DNA of 5,404 nt, from positions 6,479 to 11,882 of the forward strand of contig CAPBNZ010000055.1 in assembly GCA_948585895.1 (NCBI GenBank). Reading direction: 5' to 3'. The notes under the pieces were generated by a model that saw only the letters and a list, made by a program, of their open reading frames with translations, was not told where the DNA came from and made no database searches. The position numbers and the translations under genes were made by a program. The DNA comes from an uncultured Clostridia bacterium. Lineage in GTDB: Bacteria; Bacillota; Clostridia; TANB77; CAG-508. Numbering within the stretch: position 1 is the stretch's first letter; each line of letters begins with the position of its first letter. This document shows positions 1-5,196 of the stretch, piece after piece.

Positions 1-1
1 A

Positions 2-139
2 CCTGACTCTATTCAAAAAATGCTAAAAAAATTCTATTTGTCTTTTTTGCCTAGTTGTCAATATAATATTAGACCTCTGCCAGAATTAGAATATTATCAT
101 AATGGTTCTACTTATTTTCTAGTACCAATTGAAGATTAA
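2..139 (+). CDS. C-terminal end of a GyrI-like / AraC effector-binding domain protein (partial)
   Basis: Only the last 45 codons lie inside the window; the reading frame is open from position 2 to a TAA at 137-139 and the start is beyond the left edge. The tail contains a FLPSCQYNIRPLPELEYY stretch followed about ten residues later by VPIED at the extreme end. Spacing and motifs (LP-S-x-Y, then PELE-Y, then a terminal hydrophobic-P-hydrophobic strand) match the end of GyrI-like/AraC effector-binding domains, which bind small amphipathic molecules, often in transcriptional regulators or as stand-alone binding proteins. An intrinsic terminator begins four bases after the stop, so this is the last gene of its transcript. 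The family call rests on a short tail only, and the N-terminal part (for example a MerR or AraC DNA-binding domain) cannot be seen. Confidence 0.6.
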   Translation, partial: PDSIQKMLKKFYLSFLPSCQYNIRPLPELEYYHNGSTYFLVPIED

Positions 140-142
140 TTT

Positions 143-184
143 AGTGACTGATTTTTTTCATTCATAAAAAGTCAGTTACTTTTC
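143..184 (+). terminator. Intrinsic terminator after the partial upstream gene
   Basis: AGTGACTGA (143-151) pairs with TCAGTTACT (172-180) with one G-T wobble. The stem continues inward through T152-157 against 166-171, giving about 15 bp around an 8-nt loop. The 3' arm runs into TTTTC on the + strand. The minus strand lacks a good T-run, so it works mainly for rightward transcripts. It lies only ~25 bases before the Shine-Dalgarno of the next gene. Confidence 0.75.
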
Positions 185-209
185 TTATTCTCTTGTTAAA
201 ATATAGGTT

Positions 210-215
210 AGGAGG
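210..215 (+). promoter_or_regulatory. Shine-Dalgarno that fixes the ATPase start
   Basis: A perfect AGGAGG lies 10 nt before the ATG at 226. The open frame extends upstream to a TTG at 193, but that start would place the Shine-Dalgarno inside the coding region and would have none of its own. The ATG at 221 is out of frame. ATG 226 is therefore the supported start. Confidence 0.85.
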
Positions 216-225
216 ACTTTATGCT

Positions 226-2169
226 ATGAAAGAACAAATTTTATCTGAAATTTTATTAACTTCTGACCATGTTAAACCAGCATCTTGGCTTACTTTATTT
301 GATAATATTTCTAAACTAAATGGTCTTTTTAAAACTTGGTCAATTTATGCCAAAATTGAAGTAAATGAGGTGCATTTCTACTGTCAAACTTCTCGCATTT
401 TGCCACCTATTATTAATTCTTTAGGCGATTTTATGATTCGAAAATTAGATATAACGCAAAACGATTTAATTCCTTTTCTAAATAAGAAAGGAAAACCTTT
501 TCTTTTAACCAACAAAGAAAAAAATATGCTAGATGTTTTTGATAAAGCTGAAACTTCTCGTGGGCAAAAATTAAAAGTAGTTAAAATGTGTATTTTTAGT
601 TATCGAAAAAGTCACTTTTTCACAAAAACGCATCTATTTTTTCAAAAAGCAAATCGCAAAAAATGGATTAAACGAAAAGCTCTTCTAGCTATTCCTCATT
701 ATCTTTTTAGTATTGACTTTTCCATTTATAACCGTTTTTTTTACCAAAAATATGAAAATGAATATCTTACTATTCAAAAATCTTTGCCATTATTCGTTAG
801 TGAAAAACAAAATGCTATTTTAAAAATAGATACTTTTCCTTATTTAGCAGAAGAATATTACCTATCACAAAATCATTTTGATTCTGACCAACATTCCATT
901 ATTATTGGTTCTAGCGGAACAGGTAAATCAAAATTAGCTAGTTCTATTATTGCAAATATGAATCAAGAAATCAACTTTTCTACGAATTATAAAGTTGTCG
1001 TTATTGATCCACATGCCGCTTTAGAAAAGGAAATTGGTGGTCTAGACCATACAAAGGTAATAGATTTTAAAAATTTAGACACTAGTAGTGATTTGTTTAT
1101 GAATTCTCAAAAAAAAGACATTGTATCTTCTGTTGAATTGATTTTATCCTTATTTCAAACTTTAATGGATGACCAATATAATTCTAGATTAGAAAGAGTT
1201 CTAAGACATAGTATTCATTTATTAATGGAAGCAAATTGTCTTAATTTTATAAACCTAAAAAAATTAATTTTAGATATGAAATATAGAAACAATCTGATTC
1301 ATGAAATGCAAAATCGCTTATCAGAAAGCACGGTTAATTTCTTTTTGACAGACTTTAATCAATTAAAATCTAATTCTTATCAAGAAGCTATTGCTCCCAT
1401 TATTTCTTTTATTGACGAAATGGAGTTACTGCCAGCTTTTCAAAAAGAAGGCTTAAAGCCTCAAGTAAAAGATATTCTTAGTCAGAATTTTCTTACTATT
1501 TTTTCTCTTGATCAAGCTACACTTGGTCAAAAGGTAACAAAGACAATTTCTGGACTAATTATGCAACAACTATTGGAATTCATTCAATCTTTTACCTACA
1601 AAGAACATATTCTATTAGTAATTGATGAGGTTGCTTTAGTAGAAAATCCTATTTTAAGTAGATTTTTAGCAGAAGCAAGAAAATATAATCTTTCTCTTAT
1701 TTTGATACAGCAATATTTCAATCAAATTAGCGAAAATTTACGAAGTGCTATCTTTGCTAATGTTGCTAACTTCTATGTTTTTCGTGTTTCTAAATCAGAT
1801 GCTATGTTATTAGAAAATAATATGCACATGGAAGTAGCTGTACGAAATACTTATCGAATTCGATTAAAAATGCTAACAGAATTGAATAATCGTGAATGCA
1901 TTGTAAGAATTAGTAAAAATGGTTTTCCTCTTCCTGCTTTTAAGGCTAAAACTTTAGATTTTACCTCATTTCCTAGAAGACATATGAATCAGATACTAAG
2001 AACCGACCCTTTACTAAAGGACTTTAAAACTATAGAAGAAATTCCTAAAAAAATGGATTCCCTTTCTAAAAAGGATTTCTCCTTTCAAATTGGTGAATCA
2101 GTTGATTCTCTTTTAGAACTTATGCGTTCGCAGTCCACTAGCAGAAAGAAGGTGGAAGAAAATGGATAA
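226..2169 (+). CDS. HerA/VirD4-like P-loop ATPase (TraG/VirB4-type conjugation ATPase relative)
   Basis: A 647-aa protein. What is seen: Walker A GSSGTGKS at residues 228-235 (K234, S235); Walker B ILLVIDEV at 462-469 with acidic D467-E468; then an LAEARKYNLSLILIQQ segment with R485 and the sensor-like Q495-Q496; then NVANFYVFRVSKSDA (512-526). That order and spacing is typical of the HerA/FtsK superfamily in its VirD4/TraG/VirB4 branch: hexameric motors that move DNA or couple substrates to a type IV channel. Residues 1 to ~200 match nothing I recognise and include a basic patch (KKWIKRK, 145-151). I see no convincing transmembrane helices, unlike classical VirD4 coupling proteins, so a cytosolic or peripheral enzyme is likely. 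The gene overlaps the next by 8 nt, implying coupled translation. No relaxase, NurA nuclease or other secretion gene is in view. The superfamily call is firm; the biological role is not known. Confidence 0.85.
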   Translation: MKEQILSEILLTSDHVKPASWLTLFDNISKLNGLFKTWSIYAKIEVNEVHFYCQTSRILPPIINSLGDFMIRKLDITQNDLIPFLNKKGKPFLLTNKEKNMLDVFDKAETSRGQKLKVVKMCIFSYRKSHFFTKTHLFFQKANRKKWIKRKALLAIPHYLFSIDFSIYNRFFYQKYENEYLTIQKSLPLFVSEKQNAILKIDTFPYLAEEYYLSQNHFDSDQHSIIIGSSGTGKSKLASSIIANMNQEINFSTNYKVVVIDPHAALEKEIGGLDHTKVIDFKNLDTSSDLFMNSQKKDIVSSVELILSLFQTLMDDQYNSRLERVLRHSIHLLMEANCLNFINLKKLILDMKYRNNLIHEMQNRLSESTVNFFLTDFNQLKSNSYQEAIAPIISFIDEMELLPAFQKEGLKPQVKDILSQNFLTIFSLDQATLGQKVTKTISGLIMQQLLEFIQSFTYKEHILLVIDEVALVENPILSRFLAEARKYNLSLILIQQYFNQISENLRSAIFANVANFYVFRVSKSDAMLLENNMHMEVAVRNTYRIRLKMLTELNNRECIVRISKNGFPLPAFKAKTLDFTSFPRRHMNQILRTDPLLKDFKTIEEIPKKMDSLSKKDFSFQIGESVDSLLELMRSQSTSRKKVEENG

Positions 2170-2869
2170 AAAACAAGCCTTAGAAATGATTAACCACTCT
2201 TTTAACATGATATTTGGAAAAGAAAATCCCTTTGCTTTAGAAACAGTGTTTTCTAAATTTGCCTTTGATATTAAACTTCCAAAAAAAGTAATGGATAGCA
2301 TTACTGGACAAGAAACTTGGACTCAGAGTATTCATAGTAATCTTTTTATTACCCAAACTAATATGAGAACTTATGACAAACAAAAAGGTTGGATGCTCCC
2401 AAGACAAAATGTCAAAAATTTAAAAGATATCCTTGATATTTGGAAAAAAATTAATTACACTACTACAGAAAGACAATATGATTGTATTAATGTTTCTCAA
2501 TGTGATCCTATTTATAAAACAGAAAATGCCTTTCATTGTTCTGATTGCTGTGCATGTAGAAATATTGCATTTTGTGATGGCTGTGCTGATTGCGAATTTA
2601 CTATTGCATCACAAAGAACTTCTTCTTCTGGGTTTTGCTTACGTGTAGATGATTCTAATACCTGTACAAATAGCTATAATGTAGTTTGCTCTAGCAATAT
2701 TAGTAATTCTTTTTTTATTCAAGATTGTAATAGTTTGCATGAATGTCTTTTTTGTAGTCATATTGCTAATAAAAAATTTTGCATTTCTAATATGCCATTT
2801 GAAGAAAAAGAATATTTTATGATTAAAAATGAGATTATCAATTGGATTTTGTCAAAAGAAACAATATAA
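2162..2869 (+). CDS. Cysteine-rich predicted beta-solenoid protein, function unknown
   Basis: A 235-aa protein starting inside the last codons of the ATPase gene. AGGTGG lies ~6 nt before its ATG. Residues 1-107 contain no cysteine and look globular (LPKKVMDSITGQETWTQS at 39-56; GWMLP at 76-80; a helix around 84-98). Residues 108-207 contain all 16 cysteines, 14 of them at positions divisible by three. Every third residue from 108 to 201 is C/S/T/A/V/I/L, and the segment reads as eight 12-residue coils, as expected of a tight parallel beta-solenoid. The end carries NKKFCISN (203-210) followed by FEEKEYF and a terminal helix. I recall this cap (Y/F-C-I-x-N ... E-Y) from other uncharacterised Cys-rich bacterial and archaeal proteins. 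No signal peptide or membrane segment is seen, so the thiols are probably cytosolic and may be reduced or bind metal. CxxCxxC spacing at 138/141/144 permits metal binding. The ATPase is its likely partner. No function can be assigned. Confidence 0.85.
   Translation: MDKKQALEMINHSFNMIFGKENPFALETVFSKFAFDIKLPKKVMDSITGQETWTQSIHSNLFITQTNMRTYDKQKGWMLPRQNVKNLKDILDIWKKINYTTTERQYDCINVSQCDPIYKTENAFHCSDCCACRNIAFCDGCADCEFTIASQRTSSSGFCLRVDDSNTCTNSYNVVCSSNISNSFFIQDCNSLHECLFCSHIANKKFCISNMPFEEKEYFMIKNEIINWILSKETI
2483..2770 (+). repeat. Eight degenerate 36-bp (12-codon) coil repeats in the cysteine-rich gene
   Basis: Codons 108-203 divide into eight 12-residue units beginning at residues 108, 120, 132, 144, 156, 168, 180 and 192. 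Unit positions 1, 4, 7 and 10 hold only C/S/T/A/V/I/L. Position 3 is Asn in five of eight units (110, 122, 134, 170, 182). The repeat is visible in the protein, not as nucleotide identity, so it is an old structural repeat rather than a recent DNA duplication. Confidence 0.75.
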
Positions 2870-2936
2870 AATAAGAACTATCTCTGTTTATGTGATATTT
2901 TTATTATAGTCCTGCACAATTTGTCTAATGAATGCT

Positions 2937-3029
2937 TTCTATTCTAGGAAACTTTCCTAAAATAGAACAAAAGAAGCATGTTCAAAATCTTTTGACCTTT
3001 TAGATTATTTACATGCCTCGTCTTTGTTC
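2937..3029 (-). ncRNA. Candidate structured RNA or 3' UTR element (two long hairpins)
   Basis: Arms 3011-3029 and 2965-2981 form a hairpin of 17 pairs with a 2-nt bulge. An inner 5-bp helix (AATCT/AGATT on the minus strand) sits in its loop. Next to it, 2937-2950 and 2954-2967 form a 14-pair hairpin with a 3-nt loop. The two hairpins share three bases at 2965-2967. Read on the minus strand, all three irregular pairs are G-U wobbles; on the + strand the same three become A-C mismatches. This favours a minus-strand RNA, the same strand as tRNA-Ser just upstream. No U-tract follows either hairpin on either strand, so they are not ordinary terminators. The element could be a processed tRNA trailer, an independent small RNA, or an intergenic mobile repeat. 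I do not recognise a known RNA family. Confidence 0.4.
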
Positions 3030-3067
3030 GTTCTCGAAAGTTCTGTAAGAATTTTCTGTGAAATATA

Positions 3068-3159
3068 TGGCGGAGTGAGTGGGATTCGAACCCACGGGCC
3101 GGGATTACCGACTACTACAGTTCCAGTGTAGCTCGTTATGACCACTTCGATATCACTCC
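3068..3159 (-). tRNA. tRNA-Ser, anticodon GGA
   Basis: A 92-nt class II tRNA with the CCA end encoded (TGG on the + strand at 3068-3070). On the minus strand the 7-bp acceptor GGAGTGA/TCACTCC, the 3-bp D stem TCG/CGA and the anticodon stem CTACA/TGTAG can all be read. The loop is CTGGAAC with anticodon GGA (3122-3124), which reads UCC and UCU. The long variable arm is GTCGG/CCGGC around TAATC, diagnostic of tRNA-Ser. The T arm is GTGGG-TTCGAAT-CCCAC and the discriminator base is G. All arms are intact, so the gene should be functional. Confidence 0.97.
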
Positions 3160-3172
3160 ATTTCCATAACTT

Positions 3173-3201
3173 ATTATACACTATATTTTTAAAAAATACA
3201 A
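3173..3201 (-). promoter_or_regulatory. Sigma-A-type promoter of tRNA-Ser
   Basis: On the minus strand, -35 TTGTAT (3196-3201), a 17-nt spacer and a perfect -10 TATAAT (3173-3178), ending 13 nt before the tRNA 5' base. Spacing and position fit a direct tRNA promoter with a short 5' leader, so the tRNA need not rely on read-through from mutY. Confidence 0.75.
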
Positions 3202-3270
3202 TATATCCTATATCATCTAAATTCTATAAATAATGGTTGAAAATAAGCTAAAGAATACTAAAACTTAATC

Positions 3271-4320
3271 CTATTCAATTTTTTCGCAAAATGGTATAAA
3301 AGCTCCTGGTATTGCATATTTCTCTAAAATCACTTCTTTTTCTACCCAAATAAACTCTTTGTTTCTACTTTGTACCTGTACTTTATATCCTATCATATCC
3401 CATTCTATATGAGAAAAAATATGTTTATGTGTTCCCATCTTTTCTATATGATTTTCTATGATAATTAGATTCCAATCTTTTAAAACACCTTCGATTTCTT
3501 TTTTGGTTACTTTTTTATCCATATTAGGAAATTCATACATATTGGCTAATAGACCTGTATTTTTTCTTTTTCGAATGGCAATTTTATCTTTAAATTTTAA
3601 TACAAATACTGTCTTTTCTTCTTTCCTTCTGTTAATTTTTTGACTACGTACTGGAATTTTATCTATCAAATTTTCTTTTTTAGCCACGCAAAATTTCTGT
3701 AATGGACATTTCTGACATAATGGTTCTCCATTTGGTATACAAACCATCTCTCCTAATTCCATTAAACCTTCATTAAAATCTCCTGCTTGTTTTGGCATTA
3801 TTTTTTTTAATTTTTGGGTAAATTCTCTTTTGGTTTTATTGTTTAAAACATCTTTTTTACTTCCCATTACTCTACTTACAACACGAAGTACATTTCCATC
3901 TACTGCTGGTTCTGGTTCATCATAAGCAATTGAACAGATTGCCCCTGCTGTATATTCTCCAATTCCTGGCAATGTAATCAACTCTTGGTAATGTCTTGGC
4001 ATTTGACCATTATACTTTTCTTGAATCACTTGTGCTGCTTTTTTCAGATTTCTTGCACGATTATAATATCCTAGTCCTTGCCATAATTTTAATAATCTCT
4101 CTTCTTCTACTTCTGCTAAATCTCGAATGGTTGGTAACTCTTCTAAAAACCTTTGATAATATTGTTTTACTGCTTCAATTCTAGTTTGCTGTAACATGAT
4201 TTCTGAAAGCCAGATATGATATGGATTTTTCTCTTTTCTCCAAGGTAATTGCCTTTTATTCTTTTGATACCATTGTATGATTGGCTTTGTTATTTCTCTC
4301 ATCCACTCTATTTCTTCCAT
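3271..4320 (-). CDS. mutY: Adenine DNA glycosylase MutY
   Basis: A 349-aa, full-length MutY, which removes adenine mispaired with 8-oxoguanine in base excision repair and so prevents G:C to T:A changes. Residues 1-225 form the HhH-GPD catalytic part: LSEIMLQQTR with the catalytic-type Glu40; helix-hairpin-helix LPGIGEYTAGAI (117-128); VDGNVLRVVSR with the catalytic Asp141; and an iron-sulphur loop with Cys194, 202, 205 and 211. The first Cys gap is seven residues (CIPNGEPLC) rather than the six of E. coli, a spacing I associate with clostridial homologues. Residues ~235-349 are the NUDIX-like 8-oxoG recognition domain, including LLANMYEFP (257-265) and THKHIFSHIEW. The start at 4320 is supported by GGAGAGGG seven bases upstream (4328-4335); Met7 is a less likely alternative. 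A promoter lies at 4359-4387 and no terminator is evident between the stop and the tRNA. Confidence 0.96.
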   Translation of the reverse strand: MEEIEWMREITKPIIQWYQKNKRQLPWRKEKNPYHIWLSEIMLQQTRIEAVKQYYQRFLEELPTIRDLAEVEEERLLKLWQGLGYYNRARNLKKAAQVIQEKYNGQMPRHYQELITLPGIGEYTAGAICSIAYDEPEPAVDGNVLRVVSRVMGSKKDVLNNKTKREFTQKLKKIMPKQAGDFNEGLMELGEMVCIPNGEPLCQKCPLQKFCVAKKENLIDKIPVRSQKINRRKEEKTVFVLKFKDKIAIRKRKNTGLLANMYEFPNMDKKVTKKEIEGVLKDWNLIIIENHIEKMGTHKHIFSHIEWDMIGYKVQVQSRNKEFIWVEKEVILEKYAIPGAFIPFCEKIE

Positions 4321-4358
4321 TATTTTTCCCTCTCCACTCTACTTCTATTCTTTTTCAA

Positions 4359-4387
4359 ATTATATAAAATTTTGTACTAATAGACAA
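4359..4387 (-). promoter_or_regulatory. Sigma-A-type promoter of mutY
   Basis: On the minus strand, -35 TTGTCT (4382-4387), a 17-nt spacer and -10 TATAAT (4359-4364), about 38 nt before the mutY start codon. No operator-like repeat is seen around it, so expression may be constitutive. Confidence 0.7.
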
Positions 4388-4450
4388 GCAAATATCTAGA
4401 TTTTAATCCTTATTTTATTTTCTAAATATTTTCTCATGAAAAATAACAGA

Positions 4451-4478
4451 TTGACATTTATCTTTATAACTATATAAT
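4451..4478 (+). promoter_or_regulatory. Consensus sigma-A promoter facing rightward, antisense to the small gene
   Basis: Perfect -35 TTGACA (4451-4456) and perfect -10 TATAAT (4473-4478) with a 16-nt spacer. Transcription would begin near 4485 and enter the 3' end of the minus-strand 58-aa gene. Downstream, AGAAT (4486-4490) can pair with ATTCT (4543-4547), with an inner TAAAT/ATTTA helix, followed by GTTTTT. That would give a short ~70-nt RNA. The alternative is a long leader for the regulator at 4815. It is the only promoter in the window with both hexamers perfect, though AT-rich DNA produces chance TATAAT boxes. Confidence 0.5.
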
Positions 4479-4540
4479 ATATAGTAGAATATTAAATATC
4501 TGCTTAAAAAACAATCAAAAAATAGCTTAAGAAATTTATT

Positions 4541-4717
4541 TCATTCTGTTTTTATTTTATCATATTCTCCCTTTTTAATACAAGTTATTATATGTTCTAA
4601 ATCAATTCTTTCTTTATCTTTATAGTTCTTTTTAACTAAAATTGCATATTGCAAAGCAGAATAATAATCTTGATATTGTATACATACTTTTATTCTTTTT
4701 ATATCTTCTCTAAACAC
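4541..4717 (-). CDS. Small 58-aa protein, function unknown
   Basis: Chosen start is the GTG at 4715-4717, preceded by AAGGA with 7 nt spacing (4725-4729); the stop is TGA at 4541. The frame is open further upstream to a TTG at 4768, but that TTG belongs to the -35 box of the gene's own promoter, so the longer 75-aa version is unlikely. The protein is charged and probably all-helical: residues 14-32 (QYQDYYSALQYAILVKKNY) resemble one helix pair of a TPR-like repeat, and residues 37-53 (ERIDLEHIITCIKKGEY) form a second helical stretch. It has two cysteines (12, 46), no signal peptide and no membrane helix. It is divergent from an XRE-type regulator and shares its control region, suggesting it is a target of that regulator. 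I recognise no family; reality as a gene rests on the good promoter, RBS and placement. Confidence 0.6.
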   Translation of the reverse strand: MFREDIKRIKVCIQYQDYYSALQYAILVKKNYKDKERIDLEHIITCIKKGEYDKIKTE

Positions 4718-4739
4718 TTTTACTTCCTTCTTTTTTCTT

Positions 4740-4768
4740 ATTATAATGGTTATATAACCAATAGTCAA
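4740..4768 (-). promoter_or_regulatory. Promoter of the 58-aa gene
   Basis: On the minus strand, -35 TTGACT (4763-4768), a 17-nt spacer and a perfect -10 TATAAT (4740-4745), about 23 nt before the GTG start. A perfect 14-bp palindrome fills most of the spacer, so a repressor bound there would block RNA polymerase. Confidence 0.75.
4747..4760. promoter_or_regulatory. Perfect 14-bp palindrome, probable operator
   Basis: TGGTTATATAACCA reads the same on both strands. It lies exactly between the -35 and -10 of the small minus-strand gene and just upstream of the divergent regulator promoter. A related half site, ATATAAC, recurs at 4774-4780, 22 bp from the copy in the palindrome (4752-4758). The length suits a dimer of a small helix-turn-helix protein, and the neighbouring XRE-type regulator is the obvious candidate. 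Binding is inferred, not shown. Confidence 0.6.
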
Positions 4769-4790
4769 GTAGCATATAACACTATATAAT
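4762..4790 (+). promoter_or_regulatory. Likely promoter of the XRE-type regulator
   Basis: Perfect -10 TATAAT (4785-4790) with a weak -35 TAGTCA (4762-4767) at 17 nt. The -35 overlaps the -35 of the divergent small gene almost completely, so the two promoters would compete for polymerase and could be controlled from one operator. Confidence 0.45.
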
Positions 4791-4814
4791 TTACAAAGGA
4801 TATGGTGATAATAT

Positions 4815-5072
4815 ATGAGTAAAAATTATAAGTTAAACATGGAAAATGGCTATTACATTTTTAAACTTGAACAAATATTAAAGAATAAAAATATTAGCAT
4901 AAACAAATTAATGAGAGATACCAATACAGATTTTAAAGTATTAAAAAGAATTATAACTGGTGATTTAGTTAGGATTGATATTTTCGTAATTGCTAGATTA
5001 TGTGATTATTTAAATTGTCAAATTACTGATATAGTAGAATATATTCCAAATGAAAATAAAAAAATTAGTTGA
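4815..5072 (+). CDS. Small XRE/Cro-C1-type helix-turn-helix regulator
   Basis: An 85-aa DNA-binding protein that is almost entirely one HTH domain. Residues 16-26 form the first helix (FKLEQILKNKN). Residues 28-50 hold the helix-turn-helix (SINKLMRDTNTDF then the recognition helix KVLKRIITGD). Residues 53-77 (RIDIFVIARLCDYLNCQITDIVEYI) are the closing helices. The RID...ARLC..LNC.I.DI.EYIP pattern is characteristic of the short HTH_26/YozG-like Cro/C1 family. GGTGA six bases before the ATG supports this start; AAAGGA at 4795-4800 is rather far. It ends in TGA and is followed by a strong terminator, so it is monocistronic. No ligand or dimerisation domain is present. Divergent orientation and the adjacent palindrome suggest autoregulation together with control of the 58-aa gene. 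Confidence 0.88.
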   Translation: MSKNYKLNMENGYYIFKLEQILKNKNISINKLMRDTNTDFKVLKRIITGDLVRIDIFVIARLCDYLNCQITDIVEYIPNENKKIS

Positions 5073-5167
5073 CTTAAACTATAATAAGAATATTAAAACA
5101 CATATCGCCTAATACAGCTTAATTTCCATGCTCTTAATATTTTTATATTTAAGCCTGGTTCTATCAT

Positions 5168-5196
5168 AAATATTGAGTTAAATCTCAATATTTTTT
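5168..5196 (+). terminator. Intrinsic terminator of the regulator gene
   Basis: A perfect 10-bp stem (AAATATTGAG 5168-5177 with 5184-5193) around the 6-nt loop TTAAAT, running into a T-tract to 5196. It lies about 95 nt after the regulator stop. There is no T-run on the other strand, so it works rightward only. Confidence 0.85.

Noticed and set aside
193..225. Longer ATPase start at TTG 193
   Set aside because: It would bury the perfect AGGAGG at 210-215 inside the gene and has no ribosome binding site of its own; ATG 226 fits the site.
2113..2301. 62-codon open frame on the minus strand
   Set aside because: Lies opposite the ATPase/cysteine-rich junction, where both + strand genes are well supported; no ribosome binding site or family resemblance.
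2433..2648. 71-codon open frame on the + strand in another frame of the cysteine-rich gene
   Set aside because: The real frame here has the regular cysteine lattice; this one is a hydrophobic by-product of T-rich codons.
2880..2910. Intrinsic terminator right after the cysteine-rich gene
   Set aside because: Only about four bases (TATC/GATA) pair before the T-run at 2897-2902, too weak to call.
2870..3067. T-box, riboswitch or LexA site in the convergent gap
   Set aside because: No T-box core sequence is present. The GAAC/GTTC elements near 3026-3043 do not form the GAAC-N4-GTTC box, and no known riboswitch core was recognised.
3458..4184. Two open frames (3458-3643 and 3996-4184) on the + strand
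   Set aside because: Both lie opposite mutY, whose motifs are intact throughout; they are antisense by-products.
4485..4768. Type I toxin-antitoxin pair (small protein plus antisense RNA)
   Set aside because: The 58-aa protein is charged and lacks the single hydrophobic helix typical of type I toxins, and the antisense RNA is only inferred.
4802..4822. Six-codon leader peptide (ATG 4802) overlapping the regulator start
   Set aside because: The AAAGGA in front of it is only one base away, too close to act, and the peptide has no regulatory pattern.
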